A stretch of DNA of 64,000 nucleotides from JAAYUJ01 sp963698165 (GTDB lineage Bacteria; Desulfobacterota; Syntrophobacteria; Syntrophobacterales; Syntrophobacteraceae). This document shows, piece after piece, positions 26,829 through 35,677 of this stretch. The notes under the pieces are model-generated. The model worked only from the letters and a program-made list of their open reading frames with translations. It had not been told where the DNA came from and searched no databases. Within the stretch, counting starts at the first letter, position 1, and the number at the start of each line of letters is the position of its first letter. The position numbers were made by a program, and so were the translations under genes. The stretch covers positions 310,001 to 374,000 of the forward strand of contig CAVOPT010000007.1 in the NCBI GenBank assembly GCA_963698165.1. The letters are read 5' to 3'.

Positions 26829-29663
26829 ATGGCTTCTCAGGATTTCTTGCTTGAATACATCGAAGAGGTGAAAGAGCACCTTCAGGAACTCGAAGAGTGT
26901 CTGCTCATTTTGGAGAGGGAAGGCTCCAGCAAGAGAGAATTGAGCCGCATTTTCAGAGCCGCCCACAGCATCAAGGGGGCGTCGGCCTACATGGGTTTCG
27001 AACAGCTCGCAAGCCTGACCCACGAATTGGAAAGCTTCATGAGCACCGTTCAGAACAACCCGCAACCCCTTCCTCCCAAGGCCGTGAGCACGCTACTGGC
27101 TTGTGTCGACTTCATCTCTTACGCCGTCAGCCACCTTCACGACCATGGCATGGAGCCACCCATTTCCCGAGACCTTCTGGAAAGCCTCAGCAAACTTCAT
27201 AGCGGCGTCAGCGCGGATACGCACACTCAGCAGGAACCCGCGCGACCGGGTCCGGAGGAAAAGGGTGAGATCTCCGAAGGTCCCGCTGTGGAGCTTTTCA
27301 TCGAGGAGGCAGGAGCGCAAACCCCTTTCCAGGACGAAAGACCCGAGGAATCCCAATTCACCACGGAGACTCCGCCCGGTCTCTCCACACAAGAAGAAAT
27401 CATCGAAGAAGAAGATGAGGAGCTATTCGGCATCTTCTTGAGCTCATTTCAGGAGCAGTTCACGAAACTCCACGATTGGGCCAAGAGCCTTCGCGGAAGA
27501 CGCGCTTCCGATGACGACCTTCAAGTGCTCCTAGGACTGGTGGGGAGACTCGTCTCCTCTTCCCAGTACATGGATTATGAGCGGGTAGTGGGGCATCTCG
27601 AGAAACTTGAAGAAGCAATCCTGAAGGCGCAAGCTGAGCCCTTGGAGGATGGGACGGCCCTTGTCGAGCTCATCGAAAACACCGGGAGAGCCATCGAACA
27701 CCTCCTGCCTGGCCTGAAGCTCTCCGATGTTGGCATGGCAGCGCCCAGCCAATCTGGGCAGGAATGCATGCTGGAAGCACTTCATGAAGAGGACGAAGAG
27801 CTCCTCGGCATATTCACCGAATCGGTCTCTCAACAACTGGCGGACTTCGCCGCGCTGATCTCGGGCCCGAAAGGAATTCCCATTGAAGCGAGTCAGTTTG
27901 GAAAGGCTCGCGAGATTCTGCAGAAGCTCGTGTCCTCTTCCCGTTACATGGGATATGAACCCATGGTGGAAATGCTGGGGGAATGGGATAACACCCTGGT
28001 GGAAAACCATGAGAAGGGGTTCCTGGACCCCTCGCACTGCATCGAGCTTTTCGAGCACCATACGAAGTCACTGCGGCAACTCCTCCCCGGATTGAATATT
28101 CAGGTCCCACAGACGCGCCCCGAGGACCCGGAGCCTCTCGACGCGACATGCGGGCAGATAGACATTTCCTTTGAAGACCTCGAAAGCGTGGCTCTTCCCC
28201 TGGTGACTCAGAAGGATGAGCCCTCACGTCACGAGAGCGCAGGCACCTCGGATGTCCTGAAGGGACAGCCGGGCAGCTTCTCGGCGGAGAGTGTCGATCC
28301 GGAGCCTTCGATTGCCAGGAAAAGCCGGCCGGCAGTTTCAAGCGAGGAACCCGGCGGCGGCGCGACCCTCAGAGTCGACGCGCAAAAGGTCGATCAGCTT
28401 CTCAATCAAGTGGGGGAGCTCGTTGTCACCCGTTCTGAGTTCATCCAGACATCCCTCTCCTTTCGTGAAATCCTTCGTGAACTGACCGTTCAAGGCAAGC
28501 TTTCCAAGCAGGAAGTGCGAAAACTCAGGGCACTCGGTTTCAAACTCAATGAATCCACATTGTCCCTGGGCCGAGTGGCCAATGACTTGCAGAATTCGAT
28601 CATGCGTGTCCGCATGCTCCCCATTTCCTACCTTTTTCAGCGATTCCCAAGGGTAGTGCGAGATCAGGCACTGAAGCTCGGAAAGAACGTGGAGCTCGTT
28701 GTTGAAGGTGCGGACACCGAAATAGACAAGAGGGTCCTCGAGCAGATGCATGATCCCCTCGTGCAATTGCTGCGCAACGCCATCGCCCACGCCATGGAAG
28801 AGCCATCGCAGCGCAGGAAGGCGAACAAGCCCGAGATGGGCACCATCCGGCTGGCGGCTTACCACGAAGGAGATTACGTCGCCATAGAGATCGAGGACGA
28901 TGGCCGAGGCATCGACACTGAAAAGCTCAAGGGAATCCTCCAGAGCCAAGGGAGGATCGCCCCCGAGCAACTGGAGCGGCTTTCGGAGAAGGAATTGCTG
29001 TATGCCATCTTCCTGCCTGGAATATCAACGAAAGAACGAGTTGACGGGACGGCCGGCAGGGGAGTCGGCCTGGATGTGGTCAAAGAGAACCTCGAACGGA
29101 TGAACGGTTCTATAGAGGTCGAGTCCCAAAGCACCCAGGGGACCCGATTCACCATCCGTATTCCTCTCACCGTGGCCATCATCCGTGCTTTGATGGTGAA
29201 GGGTTCCGAGCAGGTCTTCGCGGTCCCGCTGTCCTCCGTCTCCAAAATCCTGCGCTATGAAAGCGACGAGGTACACACCATCGAAGGCTTTCGCGTCATC
29301 ACTCATCGCGGGAAAACCCTGCCCCTCGTACACCTGGGACAGCTCCTCAACATTCCGTCCCAGGCCTCCGACGACGGTCACAGGTTCATCGTGGTCGTGA
29401 CAACCAGCTTCCGTGAGGTTGGATTGGTGGTCGACGGTCTCATTGGTGAGCGGGAAATCGTCATCAAATCCATCGAGGACGGCGCCCACGATTATGAAGG
29501 CTTTTCCGGGGCAACCATACTGGGAGATGGAACGGTCTCCTTGATCCTTGACGTTTCGGCCTTGCTGCGACTCATGAAGAACTGGCCGGGAGTCGATCCA
29601 GCCGTGCTTGACCCGATGGGCTTCGGCGAAGAACCGCTTGCAAGTCAGCGCGCATGGAGTTGA
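26829..29663 (+). CDS. cheA: CheA histidine kinase with two extra Hpt-like domains lacking the histidine
   Basis: Hybrid-length CheA of 944 residues. The first Hpt domain (1-105) has the phosphorylatable H46 in FRAAHSIKGASAYMGF. Two further repeats (about 195-295 and 320-422) start with (E)EDEEL(F/L)GIF and share VSSSQYMDYE / VSSSRYMGYE with the Hpt pattern, but the H46 position is G239 and Q365. A catalytic core (about 540-800) has the N-box LLRNAIAHAME, G1 EDDGRGID and G2 GRGVGLDVVKENL. A CheW-like domain closes the protein. The start at 26829 follows GAGG by six bases; an upstream GTG frame is unlikely. No receiver is fused. It feeds CheY and the receivers of the three CheB-like proteins. 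Confidence 0.95.
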   Translation: MASQDFLLEYIEEVKEHLQELEECLLILEREGSSKRELSRIFRAAHSIKGASAYMGFEQLASLTHELESFMSTVQNNPQPLPPKAVSTLLACVDFISYAVSHLHDHGMEPPISRDLLESLSKLHSGVSADTHTQQEPARPGPEEKGEISEGPAVELFIEEAGAQTPFQDERPEESQFTTETPPGLSTQEEIIEEEDEELFGIFLSSFQEQFTKLHDWAKSLRGRRASDDDLQVLLGLVGRLVSSSQYMDYERVVGHLEKLEEAILKAQAEPLEDGTALVELIENTGRAIEHLLPGLKLSDVGMAAPSQSGQECMLEALHEEDEELLGIFTESVSQQLADFAALISGPKGIPIEASQFGKAREILQKLVSSSRYMGYEPMVEMLGEWDNTLVENHEKGFLDPSHCIELFEHHTKSLRQLLPGLNIQVPQTRPEDPEPLDATCGQIDISFEDLESVALPLVTQKDEPSRHESAGTSDVLKGQPGSFSAESVDPEPSIARKSRPAVSSEEPGGGATLRVDAQKVDQLLNQVGELVVTRSEFIQTSLSFREILRELTVQGKLSKQEVRKLRALGFKLNESTLSLGRVANDLQNSIMRVRMLPISYLFQRFPRVVRDQALKLGKNVELVVEGADTEIDKRVLEQMHDPLVQLLRNAIAHAMEEPSQRRKANKPEMGTIRLAAYHEGDYVAIEIEDDGRGIDTEKLKGILQSQGRIAPEQLERLSEKELLYAIFLPGISTKERVDGTAGRGVGLDVVKENLERMNGSIEVESQSTQGTRFTIRIPLTVAIIRALMVKGSEQVFAVPLSSVSKILRYESDEVHTIEGFRVITHRGKTLPLVHLGQLLNIPSQASDDGHRFIVVVTTSFREVGLVVDGLIGEREIVIKSIEDGAHDYEGFSGATILGDGTVSLILDVSALLRLMKNWPGVDPAVLDPMGFGEEPLASQRAWS

Positions 29664-29764
29664 TGAATTTCTGTTGGCGACCTCAGCGACGAGAATGAAC
29701 CTTTTCAAGCTCAACGGGCATAGCCCATTAGAGCAGCCTCTCGATACCAGAGGCCTTGGCGATC

Positions 29765-31363
29765 ATGGAAAGAGCGGTGAGATCACGATCGGAAATCCCG
29801 GAGGAAGGCCGGGCGCCTCCAGCCGGGAATAAGGGATTCACGGGCACGGTGAACCTCCAGTTGAATGACCTCATTCAAATGGTTTGCCTTTCCCGATCCG
29901 ATCTTTCCATTCAGGTGACGTCCAGCCTTGGGAACGGAACCATCTTTGTCCGTGAAGGAGAGATCCGACACGCTCAAACCGAAGTCCTGCATGGCGAGTG
30001 TGCGTTCTTTGAAATACTCCGCTGGAGGGACGGACAGTTCTCGATAAGTCTCGCCGAGGATCACTCCGACACGTCGGTGGACAAACCGTGGGAGCATCTC
30101 CTCCTGGAAGCCATGAGAAGGCGGGACGAGGATGTGACAGCGCACCACACAGCGGTGCTGGCCGATTTTGACGAGAATTGCTTTCCCAGCCCCGAGTGCC
30201 ACGAATTTGAGGAGGAACTGGACCAGGTCTTTGAAGGACTGACGGAAGGTTTCGGTGAATCCGGAGAGGAGAGCGCAAGGGATCAAGCAACGTCCTGCGA
30301 GGAAGCCAAAATCGTCCGTGTTCTCGTTATCGATGACTCACCTTTTTTCGCCAATCAGATCAAGAAGATGCTTGAGGAACGGCCGGGCATGGAAGTCGCG
30401 GCAATCGCCTGCAACGGCAAAGAGGCCCTGGATGTCCTCGACCGCGGCCCCGGAGTGGACGTCATCACCCTGGACATTGAAATGCCCATCATGCAGGGGG
30501 ACACCACACTGAAGCACATCATGGTGCGCCACCCCATCCCCGCTGTCACCATCAGCTCTCTCCAGGCCGACTCCCTGCCGAGAATTTTTGAATTCCTTCA
30601 AGCCGGCGCGGTGGACTTCCTGCCTAAGCCAGGTGCGAGAGACGACTTGCGGCTGTATGCCGACCGCCTGCGGGATCTCGTGCTCAAGGTTTCGAGGGCC
30701 AAGGTCGGTCAATTCCGGCGCTGGCGAAAATCGAGAGTCGACCCAACAGCGTGCAGCCACGAAGTGGAGACTCCGAGAGACCGGATCCTTCTCGTTATCG
30801 GGGCCGAGGGGGCTCACATGGACTGGTTCCGACTCCCTCTTCACGAACTGACCGGAGGAGGAATCCTCCTTGGCCTTCAGAGGATCGTAAATGAGTATCT
30901 TCTTCCTTTCTGCAGGCTCCTCGAAGACGCCACGTCAGCGAGCGTTCTGCCGCTCCTCGAGTCCGCCCCCTTGAGACCGGAATGCCTCCATCTCGGGAAC
31001 GCCTCATGTTCAGCAGAATTCGCATGGGCCGAGGCTCATGAACCCCCGGTGGTCTCTCTCCATCCTCCCAGAAGCCTGCCATGGGAAAGCGGAATCAAGC
31101 GATGGCTGGTCAGTCTCGCGAGGACTGCCGGCCAAAGACTGAGCATCCTGTGCCTCTCTGGATCCGGTTCCCTTCCGCCCGATCTGGTATGCCAGCTCAT
31201 CGAGTCGGGTGCAAGATTCATCCTGTTGCCCCGTGACAGCGTCGTGTGCACGGAACTCATCGACAGCGTTCTCCCCTATGAACTGCTCTATCCTCGACAG
31301 GTGATCCAGGGATCGCTGCAAAACCTTGCGGAGGTGTGGCTCTGTAATGAACCCTGTTGCTAA
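29765..31363 (+). CDS. DUF4388-receiver protein with strongly degenerate CheB-like C-terminus
   Basis: About 532 residues. DUF4388/PATAN-like domain (about 20-105, GFTGTVNLQLNDLIQM...), an acidic linker, a receiver (about 175-295; VIDDSPF, phosphoacceptor in TLDIEMPIMQG, lysine in FLPKP) and a C-terminal domain (335-532) that keeps the outline of CheB only. The GASTGG loop is GAEGAH (Ser to Glu), the QHM loop is LQRI (His to Arg) and the GxGxDG loop is SGSGSLPP, so all three catalytic positions are lost. ATG at 29765 is preferred; a TTG three codons upstream is possible. It follows cheA by 101 bases and overlaps the next gene by 17. Confidence 0.8.
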   Translation: MERAVRSRSEIPEEGRAPPAGNKGFTGTVNLQLNDLIQMVCLSRSDLSIQVTSSLGNGTIFVREGEIRHAQTEVLHGECAFFEILRWRDGQFSISLAEDHSDTSVDKPWEHLLLEAMRRRDEDVTAHHTAVLADFDENCFPSPECHEFEEELDQVFEGLTEGFGESGEESARDQATSCEEAKIVRVLVIDDSPFFANQIKKMLEERPGMEVAAIACNGKEALDVLDRGPGVDVITLDIEMPIMQGDTTLKHIMVRHPIPAVTISSLQADSLPRIFEFLQAGAVDFLPKPGARDDLRLYADRLRDLVLKVSRAKVGQFRRWRKSRVDPTACSHEVETPRDRILLVIGAEGAHMDWFRLPLHELTGGGILLGLQRIVNEYLLPFCRLLEDATSASVLPLLESAPLRPECLHLGNASCSAEFAWAEAHEPPVVSLHPPRSLPWESGIKRWLVSLARTAGQRLSILCLSGSGSLPPDLVCQLIESGARFILLPRDSVVCTELIDSVLPYELLYPRQVIQGSLQNLAEVWLCNEPCC

Positions 31364-32420
31364 AAAGAACGGAAACGGTCTCATCAGAACCCTGGTCGTC
31401 GACGATGCTCCCCTGATGCGAAGAGCGATCCAACAGATCCTCAGGAACCAGGACAATATCGAGATCGTCGGCACGGCGAACAACGGACGAGAATGCCTCG
31501 ACAAGATTCCTTCCCTGAATCCCGACGTCATCACACTCGACATTGACATGCCCGTCATGAACGGGATCACGACCATCAAGAACATCATGGTGCGCCACCA
31601 AATTCCCATCGTCATCATCAGCTCCCTTGTCCAGGATGGGTATTTCGCCTTTGAATCGCTGAGACTCGGGGTGGTGGACTTCGTCCCCAAACCGTCGCGT
31701 GTGGGAGGAGAAAGCTGGGCGGACGAGGAAGCCCTCGTGAGAATGCGGGTGAAAGTCGCCTCGGGAATGCAGGTCCACCGGATGCGCCGCGTGCGCCGAA
31801 CCCGAAGGGTCCAAAGGCCCGCTCCGGTGGGTGGAGCCAATTGCCCGGTGGTGGTCATCGGAACCAACCTGGCCGGACCCAACACCATAATGCACATTGT
31901 CACCCAGCTGCCCGTGGACTTCCCGGCGGCCATCGTGGCGGTTCAGGAAATTCACCCCCGTGTGCTGGTCCCCTTCTGCGCGTATTTCAACAACATCAGC
32001 CCCCTTGATGTCGTGCCCATAAACGGACCCACCCCGTTGAGTCCAGGCAGAATCTTCATCGGGTCAACCTGCTCGGGTATCGCCATTGAAAATCCCGGCG
32101 CCGTATCCGCTCCCTTGGCGGTCAGATCCACACAGCCCTCCGAGAACCCCATCGACCGGCTTTTCGAGAGCGCCGCCCACCGTCTGAAGGAGAATGTCTG
32201 CGGTATTTTACTGACAGGGATTGGAACCGATGGGGCTCGCGGGATGAGCGACATTAGAAGCCATGGGGGACTCACCATCGCTCAGCTGCAGGACTGCTGC
32301 GTCTATCCGAATTTGGTGGAGAACGCCATAGAACAGGACGTGGTCGACCTGGTCATCTCCAATGCCGGTATTGCGGATCGGTTGAAAGTCTGGGCGGTGA
32401 GATCGGCGTTAGCCGCCTGA
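31347..32420 (+). CDS. CheB-like response regulator with substituted catalytic Ser and His
   Basis: 357 residues, standard CheB layout: receiver (14-130; VVDDAPLMRR, phosphoacceptor in TLDIDMPVMNG, lysine in FVPKP), a very basic linker (HRMRRVRRTRRVQR) and a methylesterase-like domain (165-350). The catalytic Ser loop reads GTNLAG (Ser to Asn) and the QHM loop reads QEI (His to Glu), whereas the Asp loop TGIGTDGARGM is kept. It is the least diverged of the three CheB homologues but should still not hydrolyse methyl esters. ATG at 31347, with GGAGG at 31330-31334, overlaps the preceding stop. Last gene of the co-directional cluster. Confidence 0.85.
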   Translation: MNPVAKKNGNGLIRTLVVDDAPLMRRAIQQILRNQDNIEIVGTANNGRECLDKIPSLNPDVITLDIDMPVMNGITTIKNIMVRHQIPIVIISSLVQDGYFAFESLRLGVVDFVPKPSRVGGESWADEEALVRMRVKVASGMQVHRMRRVRRTRRVQRPAPVGGANCPVVVIGTNLAGPNTIMHIVTQLPVDFPAAIVAVQEIHPRVLVPFCAYFNNISPLDVVPINGPTPLSPGRIFIGSTCSGIAIENPGAVSAPLAVRSTQPSENPIDRLFESAAHRLKENVCGILLTGIGTDGARGMSDIRSHGGLTIAQLQDCCVYPNLVENAIEQDVVDLVISNAGIADRLKVWAVRSALAA

Positions 32421-32549
32421 TGACCACAGGCAGCTTTGCAGCCGAGGAAGGGTAAGGCGGAAGCCTTTCACTTAAGCACTTTAGCTCACTCTAGCTCACT
32501 TTAGGCACTTCACTCCCTACAAAACCCTTTCAGTCTTGACAGACTTGCC

Positions 32550-33962
32550 CTAAACCTGTTGACGAGGCCTGGGCTCGGCGGAATCCGCCCCCTTGATGGC
32601 CGGTCTGTTCTTCTTGGTCTGGTTGCCCTTGGTGGATTCGCTTCCTTTTTGCACGACCTTTTTGGTGTTCGTTTCCACCGGTTTTTGTGCCTTGGTCGCG
32701 GAGAGACCCTTTGCAGGGGCCATTTCGCTCGACTTGGCGGCTTTCGATAGGACACCTTGCTGCTTGGCTCTGGGCAACGATACTGCAGCCCTTTCAGAAC
32801 GGATCTTTTCAGGCTTATTGGTGATGAGTGTTGGAGCTTTCCCGTCAGGTCTCTTCAAGGCCACCGGGGCCCTTGATCGAGGCCCGGCTTCGACGGCGCG
32901 CGAAGCGCCGGCAGGAGCGGCGTTGGTCTTGAAGCTCCCATTTGCCCCACCGGCGACCTTCACGACAGTGCCACCGGCCTTCTGCCCGACCGTGCTTCCC
33001 GCCGCGAGAGCCCTCGGTGCTCGACCCTGCTTCGCCACAAACTTTCCCCGCCTCTTCTCAATCCGGCAGGTCCCCGCTTCCGGCATCATGAACGCAGTCC
33101 CCGATTCCAGAGACTGGGCAAATTTCACGTCGGCGAGCTCCGGGGCCACTTTCTGATATCCCAGTTCAAGGAGCCTGGCCGTCTCACACGCACGGACGAA
33201 GGGACTCGAAGCTCCCATGACGATCGCCACGAGGCGCGTGTCCCCACGCTTGGCCGTCGCCGAAAGATTGTATCCGGAAGCGCACACGAATCCCGTCTTC
33301 AGACCATCGACACCCGGGCACCTGCCCAAAAGCCTGTTGGCATTCTTGCGGGTCACATTCCGGTACGTGTAGGATTGCATGGAATGAATCGAGAGAGAAT
33401 CGGGAAAGCGCCGCAGGTATGCCAGAGAGAGCTTGGCCATGTCGCGGGCCGTCGTCACCTGACCTTTCGCGGGAAGACCGTTTGGAGTCATGAAAACACT
33501 GTTGACCATCCCAAGCTCCCGCGCCTTCAGGTTCATCCGCCGCACGAAGCCCTCCACGGAACCACTCATGTACTCCGCCACCGCAACGCAGGCATCGTTG
33601 CCGGAAACAACGGCCATTCCCTTGATGAGCTCCTCCATGGGGACCAGTGTACCTGTCCTGAGTCCCATGCGAGATCCGCCCGTCATGGCAGCTTTCCTGC
33701 TCACATTGACTTCGTCCCACAAATGAACCTCGCCGTTCTTGATGGCTTCGGAAACCACGTAAAGGGTCAGTATCTTGGTGAGTGAAGCGGGGGCGATGGG
33801 CAGGTCGGCATCCTGCTCGTGAATAATATCGCCGGTCTGCATGTCGATCAGGATTGCGGACCTTGCATTCAATTCCATGGACTTGAGGGTGGCGAGCACG
33901 GGGGACACGCAGAACACGAGAAACATCAAACCCAACCCAACCGCGCTAAGTACTTTAAACAT
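32550..33962 (-). CDS. D-alanyl-D-alanine carboxypeptidase (PBP5-like) with a long basic tail
   Basis: Periplasmic low-molecular-mass penicillin-binding protein that trims the terminal D-Ala from peptidoglycan peptides. Signal peptide (1-24), then SxxK (S60-L-T-K63), SGN (120-122) and KTG (222-224). The 470 residues exceed the usual 380-400. The normal C-terminal beta domain and amphipathic membrane anchor are not recognised. Instead residues about 290-470 form a Lys/Ala/Pro/Ser-rich, low-complexity, strongly basic tail. Such a tail could bind the wall or anionic polymers; that is inference. Convergent with the CheB-like gene and divergent from mreB-2. Confidence 0.92.
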   Translation of the reverse strand: MFKVLSAVGLGLMFLVFCVSPVLATLKSMELNARSAILIDMQTGDIIHEQDADLPIAPASLTKILTLYVVSEAIKNGEVHLWDEVNVSRKAAMTGGSRMGLRTGTLVPMEELIKGMAVVSGNDACVAVAEYMSGSVEGFVRRMNLKARELGMVNSVFMTPNGLPAKGQVTTARDMAKLSLAYLRRFPDSLSIHSMQSYTYRNVTRKNANRLLGRCPGVDGLKTGFVCASGYNLSATAKRGDTRLVAIVMGASSPFVRACETARLLELGYQKVAPELADVKFAQSLESGTAFMMPEAGTCRIEKRRGKFVAKQGRAPRALAAGSTVGQKAGGTVVKVAGGANGSFKTNAAPAGASRAVEAGPRSRAPVALKRPDGKAPTLITNKPEKIRSERAAVSLPRAKQQGVLSKAAKSSEMAPAKGLSATKAQKPVETNTKKVVQKGSESTKGNQTKKNRPAIKGADSAEPRPRQQV

Positions 33963-34420
33963 AAGAGTTTGTCTCCGTATTCAGTAACCCGTTGCACATT
34001 CCGGGAGGGGTGTCGAAGGTCATTTGAATCACAACAGGAGTGAGTATGGTACCATGCACTCATCATTCCTTGGTTGTGTGCAACTTCTTCCGATGCAGCC
34101 GTCTTCCTGTCACGGGAGGCTGGGAGCCAGCGACCGCGATGGATCCTGTGATTGAGTATCTGAAATGTATGGTTAATGCAACAGCATTTGTCAACTAAAA
34201 ATCCTTCAATGTTTCAGGCAGGTTGCGATGGACACGTCATCAAGGATTCCGCAGATCTTTTTACAATGCGCATTCGCAGGTCTTCTTCGACTCTTGTGTC
34301 CCGTTGGTGAGGAACAAATTGCACAAACCTGCATGGTTTTGCTATATAGGCATCATTCATTCGCATCTGGCAGATAAGTTGAGTCTTTTCCGTATAATTA
34401 ATGACGAGGTAAAGGTCGAG
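33963..34420. other. Divergent promoter region between the carboxypeptidase and mreB-2
   Basis: 458 bases without a supported gene, AT-richer than its surroundings. It must drive the carboxypeptidase on one strand and mreB-2 on the other. A TATAAT hexamer at 34393-34398 is 22 bases before the mreB-2 start; no good TTGACA lies at the right distance, so it is only a weak promoter candidate. Confidence 0.45.
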
Positions 34421-35443
34421 ATGTTCGAGCGTGTGAGGGACTTGCTCTCGAGGGACATGGCCATGGACTTGGGGACTGCCAACACCTTGGTCTATGTGAG
34501 AGGCAAAGGTGTCGTTCTTGACGAACCTTCGATGGTTTGCACCGACAGGGACACGAAGAAAATCATTGCCGTGGGACGAGAGGCCAAGAACCTTGCCGGG
34601 CGACACTCCAAAAACATGGTCATCTCCCGCCCTCTGAAGAATGGCGTCATTCAGGATTTCGACACCGCGACTTTCATGATTCGCAGCTTCCTCGGCAAGG
34701 TGTTTCGCCGCCTGCCCCTCTCCCGGCCCAAGCTGGTGGTTGCAGTGCCTGCCGGGATCACGTCGGTGGAAAAGCGCGCCGTCATGGAAGCCGCCGTGGT
34801 GGCCGGAGCAGGCAAGATACACTTGATTGAGGAGCCCATGGCAGCCGCCATAGGTACCGGTCTCCCCATTGAAGAGACCAAAGGGCAGATGGTGGTCGAC
34901 ATAGGGGGCGGGACCACGGAGGTCGCCATCATATCCAAATTCTCGGTGGCATGCAGCGAGTCCCTGCGAGTGGGAGGAGACGAGGCCGATGAGGCCATAT
35001 GCCAGTATGTTCGCCGGGAGCACGGCATCGGCATCAGTGAGATGATGGCCGAGGTCATCAAGATCAAGATCGGTTCCGCGGTTCCCATGAACAAAACCCT
35101 GGAAGTGAAGCTGAGAGGGAAGGATTTGAGTACCGGCATGCCCAAGGTGGTCACCCTCACGGACCCTGCCATTCGGGAAGCCATCAAGGAACCCACCATG
35201 GCCATTGTCGAGGCGGTGCGCAGAGTTCTAGAGAAGGCGACTCCGGATCTGTCGTCCGATGTCTCTGAAGATGGCATCTGGCTGGCGGGGGGCGGGGCCT
35301 TGCTGAAGGGGCTGAGACTTCTCATTCACCAGGCCACCGGTCTTGATGTGAAGAAGTCCGAAGATCCCCTGAGAGCCGTCATCAGGGGAGCCGGGGCGGC
35401 CACTGAGCACTTCGACCACTATCGCGATGTGTTCGTCAATTGA
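34421..35443 (+). CDS. mreB: MreB, rod-shape actin homologue (second copy)
   Basis: 340 residues, starting MFERVRDLLSRDMAMDLGTANTLVYVRGKGVVLDEPS with the amphipathic N-terminal helix of Gram-negative MreB. IVDIGGGTTEVAI-like (VVDIGGGTTEVAIIS) and WLAGGGALLKGL loops are intact. The start at 34421 is preferred over the in-frame TTG/ATG further upstream because the extension lacks family character. By eye roughly two thirds of positions match the copy at 8.5 kb, so the two are old paralogues rather than a recent duplication. No mreC or mreD beside it; neighbours are a wall carboxypeptidase (divergent) and a hydantoinase-type gene. Confidence 0.96.
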   Translation: MFERVRDLLSRDMAMDLGTANTLVYVRGKGVVLDEPSMVCTDRDTKKIIAVGREAKNLAGRHSKNMVISRPLKNGVIQDFDTATFMIRSFLGKVFRRLPLSRPKLVVAVPAGITSVEKRAVMEAAVVAGAGKIHLIEEPMAAAIGTGLPIEETKGQMVVDIGGGTTEVAIISKFSVACSESLRVGGDEADEAICQYVRREHGIGISEMMAEVIKIKIGSAVPMNKTLEVKLRGKDLSTGMPKVVTLTDPAIREAIKEPTMAIVEAVRRVLEKATPDLSSDVSEDGIWLAGGGALLKGLRLLIHQATGLDVKKSEDPLRAVIRGAGAATEHFDHYRDVFVN

Positions 35444-35677
35444 TCACTTGTGAAAGGGCCCATTGCGGCCTTGCTGATTGTTTCGCCCCGCAGCGCGCCC
35501 TGGTTCCATGGATTCGGTTCTTCACGGGCGGGCATTTCACAAAGGATGAACGCACGGCAAAGCCTTTACGCCGTGGACCCGCCGTAGATTCCCTTTTCCC
35601 GTCTGAAATGGTTTTTCAGGCCCGCACCGCAGCTCGGAAGTCTTCCCTCGCAAATCCTGCATCTTCTGGAGAAAGAG

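Noticed and set aside
32470..32515. Short direct repeats TAGCTCACT as a regulatory array or CRISPR-like unit
   Set aside because: Only two to three imperfect 9-base copies without spacers of constant length, between convergent genes.
34379..34398. Full sigma70 promoter for mreB-2
   Set aside because: TATAAT is present, but the nearest TTGA-like hexamer is only 8 bases upstream, so a -35/-10 pair cannot be supported.
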